Part shown: positions 47,758-56,661 of the stretch, one piece after another
Layout of the letters: every line of letters starts with the position of its first letter
How positions within the stretch are numbered: the first letter of the stretch is position 1
NCBI RefSeq assembly: GCF_002259605.1
Contig: NZ_MWWR01000017.1
Coordinates: 21,212 to 85,211, forward strand
Length of the DNA: 64,000 bases
Origin: Pseudoscardovia radai
Lineage (GTDB): Bacteria > Actinomycetota > Actinomycetes > Actinomycetales > Bifidobacteriaceae
Reading direction: 5' to 3'
The notes under the pieces: model-generated
Database searches by the model: none
What the model saw: only the letters and a program-made list of their open reading frames with translations
What the model was told of the DNA's origin: nothing
Made by a program: the position numbers and the translations under genes

Positions 47758-49085
47758 GAATGATCCGGCAATCCCTGCGGCGGCGGCGCGGCAAGCGCCT
47801 GCTTGTCGCGGCCGTCGTCTGCCTGTCGGCCACGGTGAGCGTGGCGATGCTCGGCGTCGTGTTCGACGTGGGCGACAAGCTCACCGCCGAACTGTCGACA
47901 TATGGCAGCAACATCACGGTCAAGCCCAAGTCGGACGTCGTGGTGGCCGACCTGTACGGCGACTCCGACGCCACGGATCCCACGGCGTTCCTGAAGGAAA
48001 GCGACGCCGTGAACGTCAAGACGATTTTCTGGTCGTATAACATCACGGCCTTCGCCCCCGAGCTGCATATGCATATGACCGTCGTCGCGGGCGACGGTAC
48101 CGCGGATGGCGCGGACGGGGCATCCGGCACGACCGCCAAAACCGTCGGCACCTGGTTCTCGAAAACGGTTCAATCGTCGACCGGCGAGAGCACCACCACC
48201 GGCGTCAGCGCCCTGCGCAGCTGGTGGAAGGTGGAAGGCGGCTGGGCGCATGACGACGCCGACGAGGCGATGGTCGGCTCGAGGCTTGCGAAAAGCCTTG
48301 GCGTGGGCGTGGGGGACACGATCACCGTGTCGACGCGCGGCACCGTGCAGGCCCAGTCCGAGCCGTCGGGCCCGCGCACGCTGACCGTGACCGGAGTCTA
48401 CGAATCCGGCGACGATGACGACGACGCCGTGTACCTGCCCAGTTCCGTCAGCCAGGCCGTCAACGGGCTGCCGGACGCGGCCGACGAGATCGAGGTCAAG
48501 GCGCTGACCACGCCCGACAACGATTTGGCACGCCGCGCGGCCAAGAACCCGCAGCAGCTCTCGCAGGAGGACTGGGAGACCTGGTATTGCACGGCCTACG
48601 CATCGTCGATCGCCTACCAGATCGAGGAGGTCATCCCCGGCGCCGTGGCCAAGCAGGTGCGGCAGGTGCAGGCCCTCGAGGGCACGGTGCTGAACAAAAC
48701 ACAGGCGGTCATGATCGTCATGACCGTGCTGACGCTGATCGCCGCCACCATCGCCGTGGCGAACCTCATGGCCTCGTCCATCGGCGAACGCTCGTCCGAG
48801 CTGGCGCTTCTCAAAGCGCTTGGCGCTAAGAACGGCGAGATCGGGCGGCTGATTCTCGGCGAAACGGGCGCCATGGCGCTGCTTGGCCTGCTTGCGGGCG
48901 CGCTGCTCGGATCAGGTGTGGCGCAGCTGATCGGCAGGCTCGTGTTCTCGAGTTCCATCACGATGCGCCCCATGGTGTTCGTGCTTGTGGCTGCGCTGAT
49001 CGCGCTCACCGTGCTGGTGGCGGCGCTCGCGTCCATCCGATCCATACTCAGGCTTCATCCGGCGGAGGTGCTCCATGGCCGCTGA
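47745..49085 (+). CDS. FtsX/MacB-like ABC permease 1
   Basis: This 446-aa permease has the layout of the FtsX-like family. One membrane segment lies near the N-terminus (RLLVAAVVCLSATVSVAMLGVVF). A MacB-type extracytoplasmic domain of about 250 residues follows, then three C-terminal segments (from about residue 320; AVMIVMTVLTLIAATIAVANLM). GTG start 47745 has AAGGAG seven bases upstream. Its 3' end overlaps the next permease by 11 bp, so the two are translationally coupled. Confidence 0.9.
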   Translation: MFFLRMIRQSLRRRRGKRLLVAAVVCLSATVSVAMLGVVFDVGDKLTAELSTYGSNITVKPKSDVVVADLYGDSDATDPTAFLKESDAVNVKTIFWSYNITAFAPELHMHMTVVAGDGTADGADGASGTTAKTVGTWFSKTVQSSTGESTTTGVSALRSWWKVEGGWAHDDADEAMVGSRLAKSLGVGVGDTITVSTRGTVQAQSEPSGPRTLTVTGVYESGDDDDDAVYLPSSVSQAVNGLPDAADEIEVKALTTPDNDLARRAAKNPQQLSQEDWETWYCTAYASSIAYQIEEVIPGAVAKQVRQVQALEGTVLNKTQAVMIVMTVLTLIAATIAVANLMASSIGERSSELALLKALGAKNGEIGRLILGETGAMALLGLLAGALLGSGVAQLIGRLVFSSSITMRPMVFVLVAALIALTVLVAALASIRSILRLHPAEVLHGR

Positions 49086-50367
49086 TTTCGAATCCGGAAA
49101 GGCGCCGGGCCACGACACTGTGCGCGGCGGCGCGGAAGGGCTGCGCGGCGCTCGCGCGAACCGGCGCATGTTCCTCGTCATGCTCGCGGGGGCCATGCTG
49201 CGTCGCCGATCCAAGGCGCTGATGGCCGTCGTCGCATCGTTCGTCGGCTCGGCCACGCTGTTCTGCCTCGTGCTCGTGTGCATGGCCGTGCCCGGGCAGA
49301 TGACCGAGGAGATGCAGGCGTATGGCGCGAATCTCGTCGTCACCGATGCATCCGCCGACGGATCCGGCATGTCGCAGAGCACCGTCGACGACGTCATCGC
49401 CGCCGTCGGTGCCGTCGGGGCGGAGCGGCACGCCACGTACCGCTACGAAACCGTGCGCGTGCACGCCGCCTCGTATGTGCTCGCCGGCATGGACCCGGCG
49501 GCCACCGAGGCCATCGATGCGCACTGGACCGTCGACGGCTCCTGGCCGGTCCAGGGAGATGCGCATGACGTCATGGTGGGGCGCGACATCGCCGACCTCA
49601 TGAACCTGTCGGTCGGCTCGACGCTTGAGATGTCCTACCACGGGGCGGACGAGGCAGGGGACGCTTCGGCGAGCGGCGACTCCTCATCGAAAGGCACGGC
49701 GCAGTCCGATATCCTCGGCACCGATGACCTGTCATTCCGCGTCTGCGGCATCATCGACACCGGCGGCGAAGAGGACTCCATGATCTACGCCGACGAGGCG
49801 GTGCTCGACGCGCTCGGCGCCGCCCCGCGCGGCACGGACGCGGTCGAGTTCTCGCTGTCCGCCGACGACGCGGGCCTGGGTGCCATCGTGGACTCCATCA
49901 ACTCCCGCGCCTCCGAGCTCGGTGCCAGCGCGCGCAAGGTCACGCGCATCTCCGCATCGAACGAGCGCATCCTCTCGATGCTCAACGCGCTGTTCTGGAT
50001 CGTGTCGCTCGTGGTGCTCGCGCTCACGCTGATCGGCGTGGCCACCACGGTGATGTCCATCGTGTCTCAGCGCCGCACCGAAATCGCGCTGCGCAAGGCC
50101 CTGGGCGCTTCACGCCGCTCGCTGTCGGCCGAGTTCTACGCCGAGTCCGCCATGTACGGGCTGGCCGGCGGCGCGCTCGGCGTGGCGGCGGGATACGCGG
50201 TGGCATGCGTGCTCACCGACAAGGTTTTCGAGCGTACCGTCGGCTTCAGCTGGCCGCTGTGCGTGCTGTCGCTGGCGGTGGCCGTGCTTGTGGCGGTTCT
50301 TGCATCGATCGCGCCCGTGCGGCGAGCCTCGCGCATCGATCCGGCCGTCGTGCTGCGTGAGGAATAG
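49075..50367 (+). CDS. FtsX/MacB-like ABC permease 2
   Basis: This 430-aa second permease has the same layout: segments at about 42-66 (KALMAVVASFVGSATLFCLV) and three near the C-terminus (ALFWIVSLVVLALTLIGVAT; YGLAGGALGVAAGYAVACVL; LCVLSLAVAVLVAVLASIAP). A MacB-like domain lies between. RTEIALRKALGASRRSL is the coupling-helix-type FtsX signature. GGAGGTGC precedes ATG 49075. Probably forms a heterodimer with the preceding permease (inference). Confidence 0.9.
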   Translation: MAADFESGKAPGHDTVRGGAEGLRGARANRRMFLVMLAGAMLRRRSKALMAVVASFVGSATLFCLVLVCMAVPGQMTEEMQAYGANLVVTDASADGSGMSQSTVDDVIAAVGAVGAERHATYRYETVRVHAASYVLAGMDPAATEAIDAHWTVDGSWPVQGDAHDVMVGRDIADLMNLSVGSTLEMSYHGADEAGDASASGDSSSKGTAQSDILGTDDLSFRVCGIIDTGGEEDSMIYADEAVLDALGAAPRGTDAVEFSLSADDAGLGAIVDSINSRASELGASARKVTRISASNERILSMLNALFWIVSLVVLALTLIGVATTVMSIVSQRRTEIALRKALGASRRSLSAEFYAESAMYGLAGGALGVAAGYAVACVLTDKVFERTVGFSWPLCVLSLAVAVLVAVLASIAPVRRASRIDPAVVLREE

Positions 50368-50380
50368 GAGGACTTCCACG

Positions 50381-51361
50381 ATGGTTAACGACAACACACG
50401 GAATACGGAGAACGAGGAGAACGACATGACGGATCGCACTCAGACGGAGCCGCTTGATGACGCCGCGGGGAACGGCATGCTGCTTGAACTCGACCACGTC
50501 TCCAAAATCTACGGCGACCTGCATGCCGTCGATGACCTGAGCCTGACGGTGCCGCGCGGGCAGTGGCTCGCCATCGTCGGCTCGTCCGGCTCGGGCAAGA
50601 CCACGCTGATGAACATCATCGGCTGCATGGACACGCCCACGCGCGGCACCGTGAGCATCGACGGGCGGCGCCTGGCGAACCTCGGCGAGTCGCAGATGGC
50701 GGACGTGCGCAAGAACGTCATCGGCCTCGTGTTCCAGAAGTTCTACCTCGTGCCGTATCTCACGGCCGTGGAGAACGTGATGGTGGCGCAGTACTACCAC
50801 TCGGTGGTCGACGAGGCCGAGGCCATGGAGGCGCTGCGCAAGGTCGGCCTCGGCGAGCGCGCGCACCATCTGCCGAGCCAGCTGTCGGGCGGCGAGCAGC
50901 AGCGTGTGTGCATCGCCCGCGCGCTCATCAACTGCCCCGAGATCATCCTCGCCGACGAGCCGACAGGCAATCTCGACGAGGCGAACGAGAAAATCGTGCT
51001 CGGGCTGCTTCGCGACCTGCACGAGCAGGGGACGACCATCATCGTCGTCACGCATGACGCGCTCGTCGCCTCGTGCGCCCAGCGCGAGATCATGCTCAAC
51101 CACGGCGTGCTCGCGGGGGAGAAGTGGAACGACGACGAGGCCCGGCGGCGCTACGAGGAGATGGGCGGGCGTCCGGCGTTCAGCGGTGCGCATGCGCCGG
51201 AGACGGCGGTCGGGTTCGATGATCCGACGAAGGCGGCGAAAACCGGTGGCGAGGCCGTGGACGGAGCTGGTGTCAGTGCAGTTGGTGGTGCCGCGGTGAG
51301 CGCGGCGGCCGATCTGCGAGACGAGATGGAAACGGTAAAGGAGCGGAGGAATCATGGATAA
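50381..51361 (+). CDS. ABC transporter ATP-binding protein (MacB/LolD type)
   Basis: This 326-aa protein has a LolD/MacB-like nucleotide-binding domain: Walker [11 protein letters not shown]-loop [17 protein letters not shown], signature LSGGEQQRV, Walker [14 protein letters not shown] and H-loop VTHD. About 25 acidic residues precede the domain, and an Ala/Gly-rich tail of about 65 residues follows. GGAGG precedes ATG 50381. It energises the two FtsX-like permeases, probably doing mechanical work on P19, DUF2318 or the FMN protein instead of moving a small solute (inference). Confidence 0.93.
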   Translation: MVNDNTRNTENEENDMTDRTQTEPLDDAAGNGMLLELDHVSKIYGDLHAVDDLSLTVPRGQWLAIVGSSGSGKTTLMNIIGCMDTPTRGTVSIDGRRLANLGESQMADVRKNVIGLVFQKFYLVPYLTAVENVMVAQYYHSVVDEAEAMEALRKVGLGERAHHLPSQLSGGEQQRVCIARALINCPEIILADEPTGNLDEANEKIVLGLLRDLHEQGTTIIVVTHDALVASCAQREIMLNHGVLAGEKWNDDEARRRYEEMGGRPAFSGAHAPETAVGFDDPTKAAKTGGEAVDGAGVSAVGGAAVSAAADLRDEMETVKERRNHG

Positions 51362-51998
51362 CGAAACGATGGATGCGGCGCAGCGCGGGACCATGGCCGG
51401 AACGGCGTCGCGCCGCGGTGCGGGACACGGCGCGGGAACCGGCGTGAAAACGATGGCGGCGTTCGGCGTCATGGCGGCGCTGGCGGGGCCCGCGCTCGCG
51501 GGATGTGCCGAGCCCAGGGCGGTGCCGGCCGACGATGAATACGCGGGCGTTGAGGAAAGCTCCGCGTCTGGCGCGGGCGGGGATGACGGATGGTCATCGG
51601 ATCCGGATTCGTCGCCGACCGCGATGGGTGACGCGCAGCTCAACGCCGACACCGGAACCTACCGCGACGGCACCTATGCGTCGACGAGCACCTACGGACC
51701 GGTGGGCGAGGACAGCATCGACGTGTCGGTGACCGTCGCCTCCGACACCGTGACGGCCGTGTCTGTGACGGGCCATGCGTTCACATCGATTTCGGAAGGG
51801 CATCAGAACGATTTCATCTCCGCGATTGGCGGCGTGGTCGTCGGCCAGCCGCTGAGCGGGCTGTCGGTCGATACTGTGGCGGGGGCATCGTGGACCACCG
51901 ATGCCTTCAATGCCGCTCTCGACGTGATCCGCCAGGAAGCCGCCGATCCCAACGCTTCCTCTTCCGCATCCGCTTCCTCTTCCGCCTCCGCCCAGTAG
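51354..51998 (+). CDS. FMN-binding-domain lipoprotein
   Basis: This 214-aa protein has a signal segment with lipobox ALAGC (Cys51), an acidic/Ser linker and an FMN-binding domain. That domain begins YRDGTYASTSTYGPVGEDSIDVSVTV and ends in DTVAGASWTTDAFNAALDVI. The flavinylation motif is normally DXX(S/T)GA(T/S); here the fourth position is Ala but the acceptor position is Ser. The C-terminus is Ser/Ala-only. It overlaps the ATPase gene by 8 bp and closes the operon. Its FMN is probably added by ApbE, encoded divergently at the operon's head. Likely role: electron supply for reducing or handling iron outside the membrane. Confidence 0.88.
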   Translation: MDNETMDAAQRGTMAGTASRRGAGHGAGTGVKTMAAFGVMAALAGPALAGCAEPRAVPADDEYAGVEESSASGAGGDDGWSSDPDSSPTAMGDAQLNADTGTYRDGTYASTSTYGPVGEDSIDVSVTVASDTVTAVSVTGHAFTSISEGHQNDFISAIGGVVVGQPLSGLSVDTVAGASWTTDAFNAALDVIRQEAADPNASSSASASSSASAQ

Positions 51999-52009
51999 GG
52001 GCGTGTTGT

Positions 52010-52130
52010 CTTCGAAACCGCCTTATGCGCGTGCCGCGGCACCCACTTTAGGCGGTTTCGGGTTGGTTTTTGACGATTTTCCCGGTGAGATGGGCTTGGG
52101 CGGGTGTTTGGACACCCACCCAACGCCGTG
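52010..52130. repeat. 73-bp palindromic repeat, locus 5 (2 units)
   Basis: CACCCAC arms lie at 52040 and 52113, 73 bp apart. The first unit is degenerate in its left arm. It lies between the converging FMN-lipoprotein and HAD genes. Confidence 0.8.
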
Positions 52131-52192
52131 TGGTGCGACCACAAGGGGAAATCAGAATTGTTGATGGGGAGATTCGGTGGGAATCCTATGCC

Positions 52193-52924
52193 TTACTTCT
52201 CGATGGCGCCGAGCTCCATGAAGTTGGCGACATCGTCGAGCTCGAGACCGACGTAGTCCTTGATATTCGTCACCTGCGGACCGTCGAACACAACCTGCTC
52301 GGGCGTGAAGCCGGTTATCGCCACCACGGTGCAGCCTGCGGCGCCGCCGGACTCGAGGCCGACGGGGGAGTCCTCGAACACAAGGCAGTCGGCGGGATCG
52401 GCGCCCACGATTTCGGCCGCGCGCAGGTACGGGGCGGCATCCGGCTTGGGGGCCAGACCGTCCTCGCCGCAGACGTATCCGACGAATGCGCCCTCCGGCG
52501 CCTGCTCGGCCATGTTGGAGACCATGGCGCGCGGGGATGCGGACACGATGACGTTCGGCACGCCGGCTTCGGCCAGCTTGTTGAGCAGCTCCACGGCACC
52601 GGTTGCCCAGCACGGCTTCTCGCGCTCGCGGTCGATCACGTACCCGATGATCTCCGAACGCAGGATCTCGGAATCCACATGCTCGGGGATGTACTCCTGC
52701 AGGATCTGCAGCAGCTTCGGCGTGGACTGGCCGCGGGCGCGCAGCGGCACCTGCTCGCTGAACGTGCCGCCGTGCTTCTCGATGACGTATTTCTCGCCGG
52801 CGGCCCAGTAGACCTCGGAATTGATGAGGGTGCCGTCCATGTCCCAGAACACGGCGGCGGGGAGGCGGCGGTCGAGTTCGGCCACTGCGGAGGAGGAAAG
52901 GCTTGTCTGAGTGTTGTTGGTCAT
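52193..52924 (-). CDS. HAD-family phosphatase (beta-phosphoglucomutase/sugar-phosphatase type)
   Basis: This 243-aa HAD hydrolase has motif I VFWDMDGTLINSE (nucleophile Asp), a helical cap, motif II IVSASPRA, Lys in LAPKPDAAPY and motif III CLVFEDSPVGLESGGAAGC. Such enzymes dephosphorylate sugar phosphates or related metabolites; the substrate cannot be read. I chose ATG 52924 (MTNNTQTS). It has no ribosome site, but a good promoter ends seven bases upstream, so the mRNA may be leaderless. Confidence 0.88.
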   Translation of the reverse strand: MTNNTQTSLSSSAVAELDRRLPAAVFWDMDGTLINSEVYWAAGEKYVIEKHGGTFSEQVPLRARGQSTPKLLQILQEYIPEHVDSEILRSEIIGYVIDREREKPCWATGAVELLNKLAEAGVPNVIVSASPRAMVSNMAEQAPEGAFVGYVCGEDGLAPKPDAAPYLRAAEIVGADPADCLVFEDSPVGLESGGAAGCTVVAITGFTPEQVVFDGPQVTNIKDYVGLELDDVANFMELGAIEK

Positions 52925-52959
52925 GCGCCCATTATGGCAACACCACGGAACATCGGCAA
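52925..52959 (-). promoter_or_regulatory. promoter giving a leaderless HAD mRNA
   Basis: On the minus strand TTGCCG (52959-52954) and CATAAT (52936-52931) are spaced by 17 bp. Only GGGCGC separates the -10 from the ATG, so the start is expected at the A of ATG. Confidence 0.55.
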
Positions 52960-52977
52960 TGATCCACGATTGCCCCG

Positions 52978-54414
52978 TCACTGCATGGAATCCGCGCCCT
53001 GTCCGGAGGCCAGACGGTGCATCCACCGTCTGGAGCGGAACAGCGGCAGCGATATGAGGAACTTCGCCGCTTCCTCCTGCGACACCATCGCGTACACCAC
53101 CACGATCGGCCAGTGCAGCGCGAACGCCGACAGCAGGCCGAGCGGCACGCCCACGCACCAGGTGCCCAGAAGGCTGATGGCCATGATGTAGTTCGTCTTG
53201 CCGCCGCTTCTGAGGATTCCGCTGCTCATGATCATGTTCACCACGCGCAGCGGGAACAGCACGGCGAACACGATGAGGATCCCGCGCGTCGTGTCACGCA
53301 CCTCGGGGTCCACGTCGAAAATCGACACATACGGTCCGCGCAGAAGAACCACGATGACGCCGATGGCGAGGGACGCGAGGAACCCGTCGCGCAGCAGGCG
53401 ACGCCCGGTGGCGTATGCGCCGTCCGCGTCGCCTTCGCCGAGGCGGCGGCCGACCATAAGCAGCGCGGCCTGCGCGAGACCCGCCAATGCGCCGAACACC
53501 AGCGTGGTCAGCGGATTGATCAGCGTCATCGCGGCCATGGCCATCGTGCCCACGTGGCCGTAGACCGAGGCGTACACGTTATTGCCCAGCTGCCACAGGA
53601 AGTCGCCGGCCACCATCGGCGTCAGCACGGCGGCGAAGGTGCGCAGACCCTGCCGGTCGCGGTACACGCCGGGGCGCAGCTCCCATTCGGGATGCGCTGC
53701 GCCGTCCGGCATGCGCCCCGCATGCCGGGCCCTGAGGAAATACGCGAGCACGGCCAGGCATGCCACGAACTGCGAGGCCGTGGACGCCCACGCCGCGCCG
53801 CGGATGCCGAGCGCCGGCGTGAGCGGGGTGCCGAAGATCAGCACGAGGTTCAGGCCCGTGTTCGTCACGGCCGCGCCGATGCCCGCATACAGCGGCACCT
53901 TGGCGGCGTCGGTGCAGCGCAGGTACACGGCGATGATGTTCTCCACCACCTGCGGGATGAATCCCAGCGCGTAGATGCGTATGTACTGCGCGGCGGCCCC
54001 CACCGTGGCCGGGTCCGAGGAGTACAGCCCCATGATGGCGGCGGGCGCGAAGCCGCAGACGGCGGCGAACGCAAACGAGACCACGGTCATGATGGCGAGG
54101 CTCGAATAGAAGGCCTTGCCGGACTGCTGCGGGTTCCGGGCGCCGATGGACTGCGCGAGGATGATGCTCGCCGCGCCGGCCGTGGACGAGACAAGCGTGT
54201 TGTACAGGCCGATGAAATTGGCCGCGATGCCGATGGCGGCGACGCTGACGGTGCCGAGCTGGCCGATCATGATCTGGTCGATGACGCTGAACGATGATTG
54301 CAGGAGGAACTGCAGCGTGACGGGCAGCGCGATGCGACGCAGCTCGCGACGGAACCGGGAATCCGAGTCGGTGCAAGAGGTACGGGAACCAGGGGAGTCG
54401 GGGCGTGTTGTCAT
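52978..54414 (-). CDS. MATE-family efflux transporter
   Basis: This 478-aa protein has twelve membrane segments in two bundles. N-terminal ALPVTLQFLLQSSFSVIDQIMIGQLGTVSVAAIGIA and the matching second half (AMAAMTLINPLTTLVFGALAGLAQAALLMVGRRLGEGD) are the MATE pseudo-repeat. It exports drugs or metabolites by Na+ or H+ antiport; the substrate is unknown. ATG 54414 lacks a clear ribosome site; a -10-like TATACG lies just upstream. Confidence 0.92.
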   Translation of the reverse strand: MTTRPDSPGSRTSCTDSDSRFRRELRRIALPVTLQFLLQSSFSVIDQIMIGQLGTVSVAAIGIAANFIGLYNTLVSSTAGAASIILAQSIGARNPQQSGKAFYSSLAIMTVVSFAFAAVCGFAPAAIMGLYSSDPATVGAAAQYIRIYALGFIPQVVENIIAVYLRCTDAAKVPLYAGIGAAVTNTGLNLVLIFGTPLTPALGIRGAAWASTASQFVACLAVLAYFLRARHAGRMPDGAAHPEWELRPGVYRDRQGLRTFAAVLTPMVAGDFLWQLGNNVYASVYGHVGTMAMAAMTLINPLTTLVFGALAGLAQAALLMVGRRLGEGDADGAYATGRRLLRDGFLASLAIGVIVVLLRGPYVSIFDVDPEVRDTTRGILIVFAVLFPLRVVNMIMSSGILRSGGKTNYIMAISLLGTWCVGVPLGLLSAFALHWPIVVVYAMVSQEEAAKFLISLPLFRSRRWMHRLASGQGADSMQ

Positions 54415-54480
54415 AGGACATCTATCGTATACCGTGTCTTGCGCCGTCCTCAGCCATGGCCTGTCGCGCTTTCGGGCATT

Positions 54481-55314
54481 CTACTCGGACAGGCGGTAGT
54501 GGCCGTTGATGGCGCCCCAGTTGCGCAGCGCGTCTTCTTCGTAGGACGCCTGGTCCGGGCTGTAGTGGTGGATGATGTACGGCACGCCGTCGGCGTCGCG
54601 CTTGTCCGAGACGATGGCGATGTGATTGTCATAGATCACGATGTCGCCGCCCTGCCACTCGTCGATGGCCGATGTGTCGGTCGTCAGCGCCACGGCGGTA
54701 TGTGCGAAGAAGACCTTGAGCGTGGGCACGCGGCGAAAGTCGATGTTCGCGTCGGGCGTGTCGATGGCGTAGTCGCCCGGGTGGGCGGCGATATCGTCGG
54801 ACACCTCCTGCATGAGGTCGTAGCCGGACGCCTTCATGGCCTGCGCCACCACGTCGGTGCACACGCCGTAGCCATCGTCGGGGTAACCGCCCGCGTAGTA
54901 CCTGCTGGCGTATCTCGGCTTCGTCGCCACATACGCCTTGGCGCCGTCGAGCATGTCCTGCTGGTCGTCGACGCCGTCGCCGTCCTCGTCGTGGCCGCTA
55001 TGGAACTGGGCGATGGGCGCGCCCGTCCATGTGGATTCAGACGATGCCGTGGAGTCCGACTGCGCCGTGCCCTGCGTGCCCGTCCGGCCGGCGCGCAGGA
55101 CGGCGGGTATGCCGCGGCGCAGCGCCGTGACGGCGATGGCGCCGAGTGCTACAAGAAGTGCGATCATGACGATGGCGACGATGCGTCCGGCGGCGCGCAT
55201 GCGGTCGGGGCGCCGGACGGCGCTGCCAAAATCGGTGCTGTCAAAGTCGTCGGTGCTCGGGGCGGCATCGATGCCGCCATCGTCGCGCCGCATATCATCC
55301 CCCGGATCTGTCAT
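54481..55314 (-). CDS. membrane-anchored DUF1287 protein
   Basis: This 277-aa protein has an acidic N-terminus, one membrane segment at about 43-65 (IVAIVMIALLVALGAIAVTAL), a linker, and a DUF1287 domain. That domain shows YAGGYPDDGYGVCTDVVAQAMKASGYDL, WQGGDIVIYDNHIAIVSD and IIHHYSP. The Cys/His arrangement resembles NlpC/P60-type cysteine peptidases, so cell-wall peptide cleavage is possible but not shown. Two small acidic motifs (DEDGDGVDD) may bind calcium. Confidence 0.85.
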   Translation of the reverse strand: MTDPGDDMRRDDGGIDAAPSTDDFDSTDFGSAVRRPDRMRAAGRIVAIVMIALLVALGAIAVTALRRGIPAVLRAGRTGTQGTAQSDSTASSESTWTGAPIAQFHSGHDEDGDGVDDQQDMLDGAKAYVATKPRYASRYYAGGYPDDGYGVCTDVVAQAMKASGYDLMQEVSDDIAAHPGDYAIDTPDANIDFRRVPTLKVFFAHTAVALTTDTSAIDEWQGGDIVIYDNHIAIVSDKRDADGVPYIIHHYSPDQASYEEDALRNWGAINGHYRLSE

Positions 55315-55363
55315 GCGACCATCGTATACCCTGGCGCCAAGCCGCGGCGCCCGCCCGTGCCGC

Positions 55364-55699
55364 TTACACGGCCGCGAACACGGTCTGCACCAGCGCCATG
55401 TACACGGCCGTGCCCGCCGCCATCGACAGCATCATGGACCGGCGCCACATGAACGTGGCCCATGTCACGAGCAGCGCCGCGCCCTCCGGGATGCCGTAGG
55501 GCCAGGCCGCCAGGTTCACATGGCGCAGGCAATACACCACGAGCAGGCCGAACACGGCCGGCCCCAGCACCTTGCCCAGGTACTGCACGTAGGCGGGGAT
55601 CGGCCTGTTGCCGGGGAACAGCACATACGGCAGGAAGCGCGTGATGATGGTTCCGAGCACGCATACGCCGATTGTGACGGCCATCTGCAGCGTCGTCAT
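55364..55699 (-). CDS. azlD: AzlD-type branched-chain amino acid export subunit
   Basis: This 111-aa small membrane protein has three to four segments and the AzlD motif TRFLPYVLFPGNRPIPAYVQYLGKVLGPAVFGLLVVYCLR. It works with AzlC to export branched-chain amino acids or analogues. Its ATG overlaps the azlC stop by four bases, so the pair is coupled. Confidence 0.92.
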   Translation of the reverse strand: MTTLQMAVTIGVCVLGTIITRFLPYVLFPGNRPIPAYVQYLGKVLGPAVFGLLVVYCLRHVNLAAWPYGIPEGAALLVTWATFMWRRSMMLSMAAGTAVYMALVQTVFAAV

Positions 55700-56652
55700 C
55701 GTGTCATCTCCTTACCATCGTCTTCCGAGCCGTCTTCGCCGTCTTCCGAGCCGTCCTTCGTGCCGTCTCCCACCGCCACCGCATCGCTCGGCAGCGTCGG
55801 CGCGATGCGGCGGCGGAACACCGTGAGCACCACGAGGATGAGCGCGAGGCTTGGCACGATGAATTGGTCCGGTCCGAAAACCAGCAGGCACGCCAGCGAG
55901 CAGAGGACGCCCACGATCTCGCTGATATGCGAGCGCAGGAAGCCGTAGATGCCGGCGCGGCGCGCGACGGCGGAGTCGGCGAGCCATTGGTTGAGCAGAA
56001 TCGCCATGAACATCGTGGTCATGACGAAGTCGAGGCCTGTTGTGTTCACGGTCAGCAGGGAGCCGAACATTGCGCCCAGCAGGGAGCCGGCCATCCAGTA
56101 GGCCTGGTCGAGCGCGGAGACGGCGGTGTAGAAGCGCGCCGCGTCCACGCCGGCCGGAATGTCGGCCGAATAGTTGACGGCGAAGGTCTCGTCGGTGGTG
56201 GCGAAGATGAGGTAGGGTTTGCGCCGGCCGGTATCGCGGTAGCGTCCCAGCATGGCGATGCCGTAGAAGATATGCCGCGAGCCGACCATCAGCGCCGTGA
56301 CGAAGGCGGACAGCGGGTTGAACGCCGACGTGAGGATTTGCACCATGAGGAACTCGAGCGACCCCGTGTAGATGAGACCGGCCGTGAGCACGGGAAGCCA
56401 GACGGGGAATCCGTTGGACACCATGAGCAGGCCGTAGGTGATACCTAGGAATATATATCCGGTGAGAACGGGGAGGGTGCGGGGGAAGGCGGCGCCCAGG
56501 ACGCGCGTGCGCGCGGTGTGCGTGCGCGCGGTGCGAGTGGTGTCGGGGTCAACGGTGCGCGCAGTGCCGGCGCGCGTGCGCGAGCCGGTGTCTGGGGACG
56601 GCGACGCCGGCGGTTGCTGCGCCGCCGGCGTTCCGGAATCGTGGAATGTCAT
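55696..56652 (-). CDS. azlC: AzlC-type branched-chain amino acid exporter
   Basis: This 318-aa protein has about seven membrane segments. Family sequences are AFPRTLPVLTGYIFLGITYGLLMVSNG, YTGSLEFLMVQIL, VTALMVGSRHIFYGIAMLGRYRDTGRRKPYLIFATTDETFA. The N-terminal 50 residues are Thr/Arg/Pro-rich and atypical. The tail is a repetitive acidic string (EDGSEDGEDGSEDD). Upstream gene of the azlCD pair. Confidence 0.92.
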   Translation of the reverse strand: MTFHDSGTPAAQQPPASPSPDTGSRTRAGTARTVDPDTTRTARTHTARTRVLGAAFPRTLPVLTGYIFLGITYGLLMVSNGFPVWLPVLTAGLIYTGSLEFLMVQILTSAFNPLSAFVTALMVGSRHIFYGIAMLGRYRDTGRRKPYLIFATTDETFAVNYSADIPAGVDAARFYTAVSALDQAYWMAGSLLGAMFGSLLTVNTTGLDFVMTTMFMAILLNQWLADSAVARRAGIYGFLRSHISEIVGVLCSLACLLVFGPDQFIVPSLALILVVLTVFRRRIAPTLPSDAVAVGDGTKDGSEDGEDGSEDDGKEMTR

Positions 56653-56661
56653 GCCGATGCG

